Assembly: GCA_020161355.1 (NCBI GenBank)
Contig: JAIUOF010000003.1
Span: 372,001-436,000, forward strand
Direction: 5' to 3'
DNA length: 64,000 nucleotides
Source of the DNA: Bacteroidota bacterium
Lineage (GTDB): Bacteria > Bacteroidota > Bacteroidia > Cytophagales > Spirosomataceae
Positions 27,899 to 36,117 of this stretch are shown piece after piece; position 1 is the first letter of the stretch; each line of letters starts with the position of its first letter. The notes beneath the pieces were generated by a model. The model saw nothing but the letters and a program-made list of their open reading frames with translations. It was not told where the DNA came from and searched no databases. The position numbers and the translations under genes are program-made.

Positions 27899-29293
27899 TC
27901 AGCTTTTTAAGGTATAAAATAAGACACTGAAAGTATTTCCGGAAGGATTTGGTTCTACAGTGAGCTTGCCTTTGTGCAGGTCAACAATTTGCTTTACAAT
28001 AGCTAATCCTACTCCATGACCCGATTTTCCTTTTGCGGTGGCATTTGATCTGAAAAATGGCTGAAATATCTTAAGTGATTCTTCAACCGGAATTGGCGTA
28101 CCCAAATTTGAGATTTTTATATCCAAAAAATCATTGTGAGGAGAAATCAGAATCTTAGCTTCCTGATTATCTGAAAATTTACAGGCATTGTCAATCAGAT
28201 TTTTAAATACGACTTTAAGAGCATCCTCATTCCCGTTGATAATAAGCAAATTATCATCATCCGGCACTTGCTCCCAGGCCACTTCGACAGTGTTTGCCGG
28301 ATTCCATTTTTTATAATCAGAAATAGAATCAAACAACAATTCATCAATTCTGATTTTCTCCATCGGAAGAGCCGATTCATCAGAAAATACATTGGCTAAT
28401 TGCAAAATAGACTGCGTAAGATGATTAAGCTTCAAGGTATCCTCTCTAAGGCCTTTGATTTGAGGATACAATTCTGCGTTGTCTTTATACTTCATTTCGA
28501 GCAATTCGATCTGAGTAAAAATTTTGGTCAGCGGATTTTTGAGTTCGTGAGAAATATTTGCCACAAACATTTTTTGAGTAAAAACAGAGTTTTCAACCCT
28601 TTCGAGCAATTGATTTATGGTATTTGCCAATTGACCAATTTCATCTTCAAAATTGGAAAGCTCTATACGTTTGGAAATATTTTTGGGAAAAATCCTTCCC
28701 AATTGATTAATTATCCCGGAAATTGGCGAAAACGCACTATTGGCAAGATACCACCCCATAAAACCAATCAAAAGCAGTGCTACCAAAAGCATAATGAGCA
28801 GGATTTTTCTTAAATCGTCCAATGCTTCGGCTCCTACGGTATCTTTGGCACTTACTAAAACCCAATAATCTCCGGATGCATCTTTTATTTTTAAAAATGC
28901 CATTTTGTATGCCCCAAGATTAGAGGTTCCGAAAGTTTGTAATGAATCTATTTTTTTGAGCAAAAGCCTGTGAAATTCCTCATTTCTGAAACTTGTAGAA
29001 AACACAAACAAGTCACGTTTAATATCAATTATTGAAATGATTTCCTGAGTAAGATATTCTTTTTCAGTATTTTCTACAATTTTTCTTATTGCTTTATTAT
29101 TGGCCTGAAAGTCAAAAAACAAAGCAGAAGTAGTAATGGCTCTGTCCTGAAGTTTTTTATAGAAACGCTTTTCGAGATAAAGTTTACTAAAAAAATACAC
29201 ACTTACGGAAAAAAACATAAACAAAAAACCCACCAGCATTAAAAACTGGAGGGTAAGTTGTCCTCTGATATTTAGTTTCAGTTTAAAGCCCAT
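27899..29293 (-). CDS. Sensor histidine kinase (HAMP, HisKA, HATPase)
   Basis: 464 residues. Two transmembrane helices (about 15-36 and 163-184) enclose a periplasmic sensor of roughly 125 residues. A HAMP-type segment (about 185-235) and a HisKA domain follow, with phospho-acceptor His249 (ANISHELKNPLTKI). The ATPase domain has the N box (FKNLIDNACKFSD) and the G2 box (KGKSGHGVGLAIVKQIVDLH). The G1 region reads SNLGTPIP rather than DxGxG, a variation often seen in Bacteroidota kinases. No response-regulator gene lies next to it. The upstream neighbour is a thioredoxin-fold lipoprotein 49 bp away on the same strand, so the two may be co-transcribed. The signal sensed is unknown. Confidence 0.93.
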   Translation of the reverse strand: MGFKLKLNIRGQLTLQFLMLVGFLFMFFSVSVYFFSKLYLEKRFYKKLQDRAITTSALFFDFQANNKAIRKIVENTEKEYLTQEIISIIDIKRDLFVFSTSFRNEEFHRLLLKKIDSLQTFGTSNLGAYKMAFLKIKDASGDYWVLVSAKDTVGAEALDDLRKILLIMLLVALLLIGFMGWYLANSAFSPISGIINQLGRIFPKNISKRIELSNFEDEIGQLANTINQLLERVENSVFTQKMFVANISHELKNPLTKIFTQIELLEMKYKDNAELYPQIKGLREDTLKLNHLTQSILQLANVFSDESALPMEKIRIDELLFDSISDYKKWNPANTVEVAWEQVPDDDNLLIINGNEDALKVVFKNLIDNACKFSDNQEAKILISPHNDFLDIKISNLGTPIPVEESLKIFQPFFRSNATAKGKSGHGVGLAIVKQIVDLHKGKLTVEPNPSGNTFSVLFYTLKS

Positions 29294-29342
29294 ATTTTCA
29301 ACACAAAAAAGAAAACATTTTACTGAAATTCAGCAAAATAAG

Positions 29343-30593
29343 TTAAAGCGAGCCGACAAGATTATTATACTTATTAAGATCCATCTGATATTTTGAAGCT
29401 AAATTTCTTGCCTGTGTGGCATCGGCTTTTGCCTGGGAAATATTTCCGTCATTTTTATTCAAAATTGCAGATTCATAATAATATTCGGCCATCAATTTCT
29501 CATCTTTAATCGAAGCTTTTGCTTTTGCCATCCAGGCTTTAGCCTTTGAAACATAAGCCTTATCAGGATAGTTTTTATTAAATATGCTTGTAATGTACAC
29601 CTGAGCCTGCCCATTGCCTTCATATTTTTTAGACATTTTGTCTGCAATTACCAGGGACTGAGGAGCCTTACCTTCTCTGATTAAAGCCAAAGATTCGAGT
29701 TCCCAGGTAACTCCATCTACATATTGTCCTGCACCCGATTTTACCATATAATCTTTAACCAGGGCAAGTTTTTTGGTATCATAAAGTTTGCCTCTGGGGC
29801 TATAAAGTGAGGATTGAATTATTCCACCTAAAACATGATATTCACCACCAGCATGCCCTTCTTTGGTTTCATATGATGCCGCCTGTGGCACATGGTTAAA
29901 CCAATAAGCCGCAAATCCATTATCAATATCCGAAACACATTTTTTGGTAATTTTCCAACTTGCTTCAGTTCCCAATTCATTTTTTGGGTAGAGTTTAAAA
30001 AGCTCATTGGCAGCAGAAATATTGGATAAAGTATCTTTGGTTAGCCTGCAAAATGCAGCATACTGAACAAGCAAATCGAATGACCTTTCTCCGCCATCAA
30101 ATCGTTTTTTATAATTTCCGGCTCGTTTATCAGGATTTTGAGCTACTTCGGCGGCATTTAGAAATGATTTAGTTTCAGCAGCAGGTTCAGCCTGATGAAC
30201 TAAATTGCCATCGCTATCAAAAAACAAAAATTGGGGGAAACTCGGAAGCCATATATTCCTGGCATTCAGGAACTTCACTTGCTCGGCATTACCCACATCT
30301 AATTTATAATTAATAAAATCTGTGTTGTATTTGGTTGCTACTTCAGCATTTTTAAAAAATGGCTCCATACTCTGACAAACCGGACATGTGGGCGAAAAAC
30401 ATTCCACAAACAGCACTTTCCCCTGGGCTTTTGCCTGAGCAAGGGCATCATCAATGCTTGGATTCCAGGTAACTTTGGTTTTGTCGATTATTACATTTTC
30501 CGTGTTTTTCTGAGTCTGGCTGTGGCAACTACTCAGTGAAACCATTCCGAAAACCACCAAAAACTTGAATATTAATAGAAAGGATTTTTTCAT
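29343..30593 (-). CDS. Thioredoxin-fold lipoprotein with C-terminal helical repeat region
   Basis: 416 residues. A lipoprotein signal (VSLSSC, Cys23) precedes a thioredoxin-like domain (about 40-165) with the redox motif C70-P-V-C73 (FSPTCPVCQSME) and the cis-Pro strand ARNIWLPSFPQFLFF. Residues 180-416 are mostly helical and TPR-like (AKAWMAKAKASIKDEKLMA, AKADATQARNLA). Membrane-anchored thiol-disulfide reductases of this kind act on the periplasmic side, and the helical part probably binds a partner. The gene starts 49 bp before the histidine kinase gene. The substrate cannot be inferred. Confidence 0.85.
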   Translation of the reverse strand: MKKSFLLIFKFLVVFGMVSLSSCHSQTQKNTENVIIDKTKVTWNPSIDDALAQAKAQGKVLFVECFSPTCPVCQSMEPFFKNAEVATKYNTDFINYKLDVGNAEQVKFLNARNIWLPSFPQFLFFDSDGNLVHQAEPAAETKSFLNAAEVAQNPDKRAGNYKKRFDGGERSFDLLVQYAAFCRLTKDTLSNISAANELFKLYPKNELGTEASWKITKKCVSDIDNGFAAYWFNHVPQAASYETKEGHAGGEYHVLGGIIQSSLYSPRGKLYDTKKLALVKDYMVKSGAGQYVDGVTWELESLALIREGKAPQSLVIADKMSKKYEGNGQAQVYITSIFNKNYPDKAYVSKAKAWMAKAKASIKDEKLMAEYYYESAILNKNDGNISQAKADATQARNLASKYQMDLNKYNNLVGSL

Positions 30594-30711
30594 AAGAAAT
30601 TTTACAAAACAATTTGAAATTCTAATATTAAAAAAATTGAATCACAAAAATTGAAAAATAATGGCTTACTAACAAATAATGACCTGTTAATGTTGCGTTA
30701 AACATATTTTT

Positions 30712-30800
30712 TGGGCGGTCCCACGCTCTGGCGTGGTCAGGCTATTCGCTCCCGCTCCACGCTTTGGCGTGGGAGCTCCGCTACTATCCTTACCGCATAT
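30712..30800. repeat. GC-rich palindromic (REP-like) element
   Basis: A GC-rich island in AT-rich surroundings contains two hairpins, CCACGC-TCTG-GCGTGG (30721-30736) and CCACGC-TTTG-GCGTGG (30757-30772), joined by GGCTATTCGCTCCCGCT and followed by GAGCTCCGCTACTATCC. This layout resembles the dispersed palindromic repeats found between genes in many Bacteroidota. No associated transposase is nearby. It sits after two convergence-free minus-strand genes, so it could also stabilise or end a transcript. Confidence 0.6.
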
Positions 30801-30818
30801 TGCCTTCATGTCTATTTT

Positions 30819-31367
30819 TTAATGATAAAAGAAAGGTGTAGTTGAAATTTTGAAAACTCCTCTGGTAATTTTTTTGGTTTCGCCGGTAGATCTTTCTTTC
30901 AGGTAAAATTCAAACTCTCCACCACAAAAATCGAATTCAGGTTGATAATCTTTGATCTCTATATAGCCGCCTTTAGAAAAATCAATATTGTAATTCTCAA
31001 TAATTTTCCCCTTGAATCTCACGTTTAGTAGAGCTTCGATTTTATCTTTTATTAATTTGATGTCATATTTTTTCTCTTCAGTCAAACCAAAAAAGCCTAA
31101 AACGAATTCATCTTCATACAACTCATTTGATTTAAAAGCTTTGGTATAACCTCTGTTGGCAAAAATTGAGACACCGTCATCTTTTACCAAGCCTTCCACC
31201 AGCTCAGTATTTGCAGTATATCCACTTGGTACTCCCGGCAGCCATTTTTCACCATCCATTTTAAAGGAAATAATTCTGTAGGTGGTATTTTCTGGTGAAA
31301 TGTCAAAAAGTTGACAAGAATAAATAAACAATGATAAAACGGAAATTGCGAGATATTTATATTTCAT
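30819..31367 (-). CDS. Small lipoprotein of unknown function
   Basis: 182 residues from the ATG at 31365-31367. An in-frame ATG ten codons earlier would place a charged stretch before the signal, so the later start is chosen. It has a lipoprotein signal (LSLFIYSC, Cys18). The mature part is beta-rich and opens with YRIISFKMDGEKWLPGV, similar in style to the small DUF6252-type lipoproteins of Bacteroidota, which carry a K/N-x-W motif near the start. I cannot assign a family with confidence. No operon partner is seen. Confidence 0.7.
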   Translation of the reverse strand: MKYKYLAISVLSLFIYSCQLFDISPENTTYRIISFKMDGEKWLPGVPSGYTANTELVEGLVKDDGVSIFANRGYTKAFKSNELYEDEFVLGFFGLTEEKKYDIKLIKDKIEALLNVRFKGKIIENYNIDFSKGGYIEIKDYQPEFDFCGGEFEFYLKERSTGETKKITRGVFKISTTPFFYH

Positions 31368-31457
31368 TTTTGATTGTGTTTTTTGAGTATGTGGCAAATT
31401 TTATGCCCGAAATTCTTTCCAAGGTTTTCCTTTGATTTTTGAGTTTGTATTCAATAA

Positions 31458-31494
31458 AAAACTCCCGGCCTCAACTTGTGAAGCCGGGAGTTTT
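31458..31494. terminator. Strong hairpin between divergent genes, terminator-like
   Basis: Perfect 12-bp arms AAAACTCCCGGC and GCCGGGAGTTTT with T-runs on both sides. The genes on either side diverge (lipoprotein minus, YffB/ArsC-like plus), so no adjacent gene obviously needs it. It could end the minus-strand GMC oxidoreductase transcript after that has crossed the plus-strand gene, or end an unannotated short RNA. Confidence 0.65.
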
Positions 31495-31583
31495 AATTTT
31501 TTAGATAGTCAATATTCTATCTAAATGATAAAGCAATAAAAACAGATTTGAGACTTTTCCTGAAACAATACTTTCAAAATCTC

Positions 31584-31591
31584 TAATTTTG
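31584..31591 (+). promoter_or_regulatory. Candidate -7 box of the YffB/ArsC-like gene
   Basis: TAATTTTG is an exact TAnnTTTG match, 21 bp before the ATG. No TTTG occurs at the usual -33 distance. Confidence 0.4.
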
Positions 31592-31612
31592 CAAAAAAAA
31601 TAATAAAACAGC

Positions 31613-31966
31613 ATGCTTACCATTTACGGCATACCCAATTGTGACACTGTAAAAAAATCACGGGATACAATCAGCAATTATGGTATAGAATACATTTTTC
31701 ATGATTATAAAAAAAGCGGAATCAGCCGGGATAAACTGGAAGAATGGTTGCAACAGATTCCACTGAGTACGCTCGTAAATAAAAAAAGCACCACATACCG
31801 TGAACTGGATGAACAGCAAAAAACCGACCTGGAAAACATTGAAACGGCGATTCCTGTCCTGATGAGCAACTCTTCGGTAATGAAACGCCCGGTAATAGAA
31901 GATCAAAAAATAGTGGCAGTAGGCTTTGACAAAGGCCTGTACGAAGAGCTATTCTCTAAAGGTTGA
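31613..31966 (+). CDS. YffB-type ArsC/Spx-family thioredoxin-fold protein
   Basis: 117 residues, the full length of the family. It opens with MLTIYGIPNCDTVKKS, where Cys10 is the single redox cysteine of the YffB/ArsC-like group. YIFHDYKKSG, LVNKKSTTYRELDE and VMKRPVIEDQKIVAVGF follow, the last holding the family KRPV/L strand. Members resemble arsenate reductase, but YffB-type proteins are not shown to reduce arsenate, and no other ars genes are nearby. The role is therefore general thiol chemistry or unknown. Its 3' end overlaps the convergent GMC oxidoreductase gene by 11 bp. Confidence 0.88.
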   Translation: MLTIYGIPNCDTVKKSRDTISNYGIEYIFHDYKKSGISRDKLEEWLQQIPLSTLVNKKSTTYRELDEQQKTDLENIETAIPVLMSNSSVMKRPVIEDQKIVAVGFDKGLYEELFSKG

Positions 31967-33680
31967 GCTTTTTTAGCTCAGCCACCGCATGAGCACAAGC
32001 CCGGGCGGTCAGAGCCATGTAGGTAAGTGAAGGATTGACACAGTTAGAGGACGCCATGGCTGCACCGTCGGGCACATATACATTTTCACAACCCCACACC
32101 TGATTATTGGCGTTGAGCACAGAAGTTTTGGCATCGCGACCCATGCGGGCAGTACCCATTTCATGCTTTGACAAGCCCAGATGAAAATCTTCTTTATTGT
32201 AAGATTTTACATTTTTGTATCCGGAAGCTTCAAGCATTTCGGCTGCATCGCTGGCCATATCGATTCTCATTTTGTGCTCGTTTTCTTTGATTTCTGCATC
32301 AAAAACAATCTTTGGCATTCCGAACTGGTCTTTTTCGTGGGCATGCAGATACATACGGTTGTCTTCATAAGGCAGGCACTCACCAAAAGCTCCCAGATTA
32401 ATCGACCATCCACCCACTTCCGTGGCCTGCTCCTTTAGCTCTTTTCCAAATACTTCCATCGGAAAATATCTGCTCCATCCGCCCCGACTTGCACCGCCCT
32501 GGTAGTCAAATCCACGAATATAGTCACGTTTGTCAGCACCAATATTACGGTAACGGGGCACAAATATGCCATTGGCTCTACGTCCAAAGTAATATTTATC
32601 TGTAAAACCTTCTACAGTGGCATTGGCTCCGGCCCGTGAATGATGATCCATCAGATTGCGACCCAATTGGTCACTGTCATTTCCCAAACCTTTTGGAAAT
32701 CTCCCCGATACCGAATTGAGCATAATGTGCGTACTGCCAATAGTTGAAGCCGTCAAAAATATGACTTTAGCATAATATTCTACCGACTCTTTGGTGTTTG
32801 CATCTATTACCTCGACACCGGAGGCTTTTTGTTTTTTTTCATCATAAATCACCCTTGACACCACTGCATCTGACCTGAGTGTAAGGTTTCCGGTCTTCAT
32901 GGCAGCAGGCAATGTGGCCGACTGAGTACTAAAATATGCTCCGAAAGGGCAACCTGAAGTACACATGTTTCGATGCTGACATGATGCCCTGCCCAGTGCC
33001 GTCTGCTCTTCAGTTGCCTTGGTGATATGTGCCACTCTGCCGATAGTCACCAACCGCTCATGACCATATTTTGAATGAATTTTTGCTTTAAAATCCTGCT
33101 CCACACAGTTGAGGTCCATTGCAGGCTGAAACACACTGTGAGGTATGTGCGAAATGTTTTCATAGCTGCCACTCACACCGATAAATTTCTCTACATAAGC
33201 ATACCAGGGCTCCAGGTCTTTGTATCTGATGGGCCAGTCAGTGCCGACGCCGTCACGGGCATTGGCCTCAAAATCAAAATCACTCCAACGGTACACCTGC
33301 CTGCCCCAAAGCAGAGACTTCCCTCCTACTCCTGCTCCCCGATACCAGTCAAAAGGTTTCTCACTGAGATACGGACTCACGTCTTCAGGCAACCAAAACT
33401 CCTGATTGGCCTCAGTAATAGGATAGTTGCCTTCGGCGGTCTGCACAGGAAACTTCTCTCTGAGGGCGTTGGTAAGCCGGCCATGATGATCAAGCTCCCA
33501 TGGTGACTGCATGGCGTGTTTATAATCCTCTATATGTTTTATATCTTTGCCTCTTTCGAGCAGCAACACCTTTAGCCCTTTCTCACAGAGCTCCTTAGCT
33601 GCCCAACCTCCGCTTATTCCAGAGCCTACCACTATAGCATCGTATGTATTCTTTTCCCTGGCAGTCAGATTAAGATTCAT
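31956..33680 (-). CDS. GMC-family FAD-dependent oxidoreductase
   Basis: 574 residues. The N-terminal Rossmann motif G19-S-G21-I-S-G24 (VVGSGISGGWAAKEL) binds FAD and is followed by a GMC N-domain (WYRGAGVGGKSLLWGRQVYR). A Cys-rich segment (CQHRNMCTSGCPFGAY) is typical of the gluconate-dehydrogenase-like GMC branch. The C-terminal domain has SKHEMGTARMG and CVNPSLTYMALTARACAHAV, with the expected active-site His and Asn. It likely oxidises a sugar or polyol alcohol. No Tat signal is seen and no gluconate 2-dehydrogenase subunit 3 gene lies beside it, although these often travel together in Bacteroidota; a partner may be encoded elsewhere or secretion may depend on it. It is convergent with the YffB-like gene. 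Confidence 0.92.
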   Translation of the reverse strand: MNLNLTAREKNTYDAIVVGSGISGGWAAKELCEKGLKVLLLERGKDIKHIEDYKHAMQSPWELDHHGRLTNALREKFPVQTAEGNYPITEANQEFWLPEDVSPYLSEKPFDWYRGAGVGGKSLLWGRQVYRWSDFDFEANARDGVGTDWPIRYKDLEPWYAYVEKFIGVSGSYENISHIPHSVFQPAMDLNCVEQDFKAKIHSKYGHERLVTIGRVAHITKATEEQTALGRASCQHRNMCTSGCPFGAYFSTQSATLPAAMKTGNLTLRSDAVVSRVIYDEKKQKASGVEVIDANTKESVEYYAKVIFLTASTIGSTHIMLNSVSGRFPKGLGNDSDQLGRNLMDHHSRAGANATVEGFTDKYYFGRRANGIFVPRYRNIGADKRDYIRGFDYQGGASRGGWSRYFPMEVFGKELKEQATEVGGWSINLGAFGECLPYEDNRMYLHAHEKDQFGMPKIVFDAEIKENEHKMRIDMASDAAEMLEASGYKNVKSYNKEDFHLGLSKHEMGTARMGRDAKTSVLNANNQVWGCENVYVPDGAAMASSNCVNPSLTYMALTARACAHAVAELKKLNL

Positions 33681-34072
33681 TTATCCGGTTTAAAGATTTA
33701 ATTTTTGTTTCAAAAATAATCAAATTTCCCGCAGCAGACCTGTGATATTGATAGCTGATTATGGTATTTTTTTGACATAAATAAAACGGAACAGAACAAA
33801 ATAGGCAATAGTGAATTCTATTGACACCAGGAATTAGAAAGATTTATAAAGCCAAGTTTTTTAGCAAATTAAAATTTTTAGAAAATTTTTTTGCTCATTA
33901 CTAATTTTTTCACCAATTTTATGATATATTTTTTAGCAAAACGTAAATTAGGAGCAAGGCATATCTCATAGAAATGATGAGAATTTGGGGAAACATGTTT
34001 TGAATTTACTTTTATTTTGCCAGCCAATGAGTTTCTAAATTTACTTGATAATTATTTTGAAAATAACATTTT
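33681..34072. other. AT-rich divergent intergenic region between the GMC oxidoreductase and XRE-S24 genes
   Basis: 392 bp without a gene. TTTTTTAGCAAA occurs twice in direct orientation (33857-33868 and 33929-33940, 72 bp apart), with an inverted TTTGCT at 33890-33895; these could be binding sites of the neighbouring regulator. An exact minus-strand TATTTTTG (33711-33718) could be the -7 box of the GMC gene, but its -33 partner is missing. Confidence 0.4.
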
Positions 34073-34849
34073 ATGAAAAAGATAAGTAAAAATATTGCCC
34101 ATCTACGCCATCTGAGAGGCATCTCACAGGAGGCATTAGCCAACGACCTCGACATCACACGCTCAAGGCTGAGCTCCTGGGAAGAGCACCGTGCCGAGCC
34201 ACCGATAGACCTCATCGTGAGACTATCCGAATATTTTAATGTATCGGTGGATTCCTTACTCAAAATTGACCTGACCAAAGTAAAAGACCTGCGTGACCTG
34301 CTCAAAATCGGAGGTAACCGCATATTATTCCCAGTAATGGTAGACGGCGAAGGGAGAGATCTGGTAGAGCTGGTACCCATAAGAGCCTCAGCCGGATACC
34401 TTCAGGGATACAGCGACGAGGAATATATACAAAGTCTGCCGCGTATATCGCTCCCATTTACCGATACGGGTAAGTTTAGGGGCTTTCCCATCAAAGGAGA
34501 TTCGATGCCCCCACTCGAAACCGGAGCCTACGTGATTGGAAAGTATGTAGAAGACCTCACCGACATCAAAGACGGGAAAACTTATGTGGTGCTCACACAA
34601 AACGATGGACTTGTGTATAAGCGACTTTATAACAAAATTGAGGAAGACGGCACCATACACCTGCATTCTGACAACAAAACCTATGTGCCTTATCAAATCA
34701 AACCCGAAGAAGTATTTGAACTATGGAGCTTTGTAGCGAGCCTCAATCCTACTGACCAACCCATTTCGGATTTACTTTACAACACTATTCAGAGTATTCA
34801 GGCTGATGTAGCTCAGCTCAGAATGCAGCAGCTGAAAGGGAAAAATTGA
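34073..34849 (+). CDS. XRE-family helix-turn-helix regulator with LexA/S24-like domain
   Basis: 258 residues. An N-terminal XRE helix-turn-helix (about 5-62: ISQEALANDLDITRSRLSSW) is joined to an S24 peptidase-like domain (about 98-225). The S24 features are a candidate Ala107-Gly108 cleavage site (IRASAGYL), nucleophile Ser144 in KGDSMPP and base Lys183 in VYKRLY. Such proteins are CI/LexA-like repressors that can self-cleave under stress. Here no phage, integrase or umuC-like gene lies nearby, so a prophage origin is not supported. It stands 203 bp before the epimerase-glycosyltransferase operon on the same strand and may regulate it, but nothing in the sequence proves this. Confidence 0.9.
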   Translation: MKKISKNIAHLRHLRGISQEALANDLDITRSRLSSWEEHRAEPPIDLIVRLSEYFNVSVDSLLKIDLTKVKDLRDLLKIGGNRILFPVMVDGEGRDLVELVPIRASAGYLQGYSDEEYIQSLPRISLPFTDTGKFRGFPIKGDSMPPLETGAYVIGKYVEDLTDIKDGKTYVVLTQNDGLVYKRLYNKIEEDGTIHLHSDNKTYVPYQIKPEEVFELWSFVASLNPTDQPISDLLYNTIQSIQADVAQLRMQQLKGKN

Positions 34850-34945
34850 TGCTGGACAAAAAAGTCTTTTGCTATTTTATCAGAAAAAGCATCACCTGAA
34901 TCTCGTTACAAGCCTGATTTCCGGTTCAATTAATTCGGCAATTAG

Positions 34946-34977
34946 TTTGTAATTCATAATCAATAATGATAATTTTG
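34946..34977 (+). promoter_or_regulatory. Promoter of the epimerase-glycosyltransferase operon
   Basis: TTTG (34946-34949), 20-nt spacer, TAATTTTG (34970-34977): exact matches to both Bacteroidota boxes. The spacing equals that of the promoter at 61602. The leader before the first ATG would be about 70 nt. Confidence 0.65.
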
Positions 34978-35052
34978 CGGGATGTTTGGGTTGAAAAACT
35001 AAAGCGGTTTCTAACAGAAATGTATAGGAAACAACGATAATCTTAGCGATAA

Positions 35053-36114
35053 ATGACTATTTTAGTAACCGGTGGTGCAGGTTTTATAGGTTCTTCTCTT
35101 TGTATAAAACTCAAGGAAAAATATCCGGATTACAAAATCATAGCGTTTGACAATCTAAAACGCAGAGGCTCCGAGCTCAATCTGGCCGACTTCAAGGAGA
35201 GGGACATAGCGTTTGTTCACGGCGACATCAGAAATATGGAAGACCTCAATGCCGTCGAAGGTTTTGACGTTTTGGTTGAAGCCTCTGCCGAACCTTCGGT
35301 ACTTTCAGGCCTGAATTCTGACCCCAGCTATGTGATTAACAATAATTTGTATGGGTCAATCAACTGTTTCAATGCTTGCCTAAAACACAAAGCAAAACTA
35401 ATCTTTCTGTCAACGAGCCGCATCTACCCTATCGAAACTATCGAAAATGCGGTATTTACAGAAGGGCCTACCCGGTTCTCTTTTTCTGATGAGCAACTGG
35501 TAAAAGGAATCTCGTCGAAAGGTATTTCTGAAGAACTCGACTTATCGGGAGCCCGATCATTTTATGGCACCACAAAATTGGCCTCCGAGCTATTTATCAA
35601 AGAGTATTCGTCTTTTTATGATATGCAATCGGCCATCACACGTTTTGGCGTAATAGCAGGCCCAAGACAAATGGGCAAAACAGACCAGGGCGTGGTGACG
35701 CTCTGGATGGCCAAGCATTTCTGGAAGCAATCACTAAAATACATAGGCTACGGAGGACTGGGTAAGCAGGTACGTGATATCCTACATGTAGAAGATCTCA
35801 TCGAGCTTATCGATTTTCAGATTCATAATATTGAAAAATTTAACGGAAAGGTTTTCAATGCCGGTGGAGGACTGGGCTCAAGTGTATCACTACTGGAAAT
35901 GACCCAAATATGTGAAGAAATCTCAGGCAATAAAATTTCGATAGGCTCAGAAAAAGAAAACCGCCCTGCAGACCTCAGAATTTATATCACCGACAACTCT
36001 AAAATAGAAAATGAAATAGGCTGGAGACCCAAAAAGACCGCCGAAAATATATTTGCTGATATTTTTCAGTGGATTAAAACCAATGAACAACAATTGACAA
36101 ACATCTTAAAGTAA
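35053..36114 (+). CDS. NAD-dependent epimerase/dehydratase, CDP-paratose 2-epimerase-like
   Basis: 353 residues. Extended short-chain dehydrogenase fold: NAD-binding G7-GAG-F-I-G13 (VTGGAGFIGSS), acidic Asp after the second strand (AFDNLKRRGSE), and catalytic Tyr171-x-x-x-Lys175 (SFYGTTKLASE). FDNLKRRGSELNL and ITRFGVIAGPRQMGKTDQG resemble CDP-tyvelose (paratose 2-) epimerases, which invert C2 of a CDP-3,6-dideoxyhexose. The real substrate may be another nucleotide sugar, since no CDP-dideoxysugar synthesis genes are nearby. It is first in an operon with a second SDR 3 bp later and a GT2 transferase, so a role in a surface glycan or glycolipid is likely. Confidence 0.85.
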   Translation: MTILVTGGAGFIGSSLCIKLKEKYPDYKIIAFDNLKRRGSELNLADFKERDIAFVHGDIRNMEDLNAVEGFDVLVEASAEPSVLSGLNSDPSYVINNNLYGSINCFNACLKHKAKLIFLSTSRIYPIETIENAVFTEGPTRFSFSDEQLVKGISSKGISEELDLSGARSFYGTTKLASELFIKEYSSFYDMQSAITRFGVIAGPRQMGKTDQGVVTLWMAKHFWKQSLKYIGYGGLGKQVRDILHVEDLIELIDFQIHNIEKFNGKVFNAGGGLGSSVSLLEMTQICEEISGNKISIGSEKENRPADLRIYITDNSKIENEIGWRPKKTAENIFADIFQWIKTNEQQLTNILK

Positions 36115-36117
36115 AAT

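Noticed and set aside
31613..31966. Arsenate reductase of an ars operon
   Set aside because: The sequence fits the YffB group and no arsR, arsB or acr3 gene is nearby.
33075..33506. 143-codon plus-strand open frame
   Set aside because: Antisense to the GMC oxidoreductase, with no family features.
34073..34849. XRE-S24 protein as a prophage repressor
   Set aside because: No integrase, structural phage gene or attachment repeat is seen around it.
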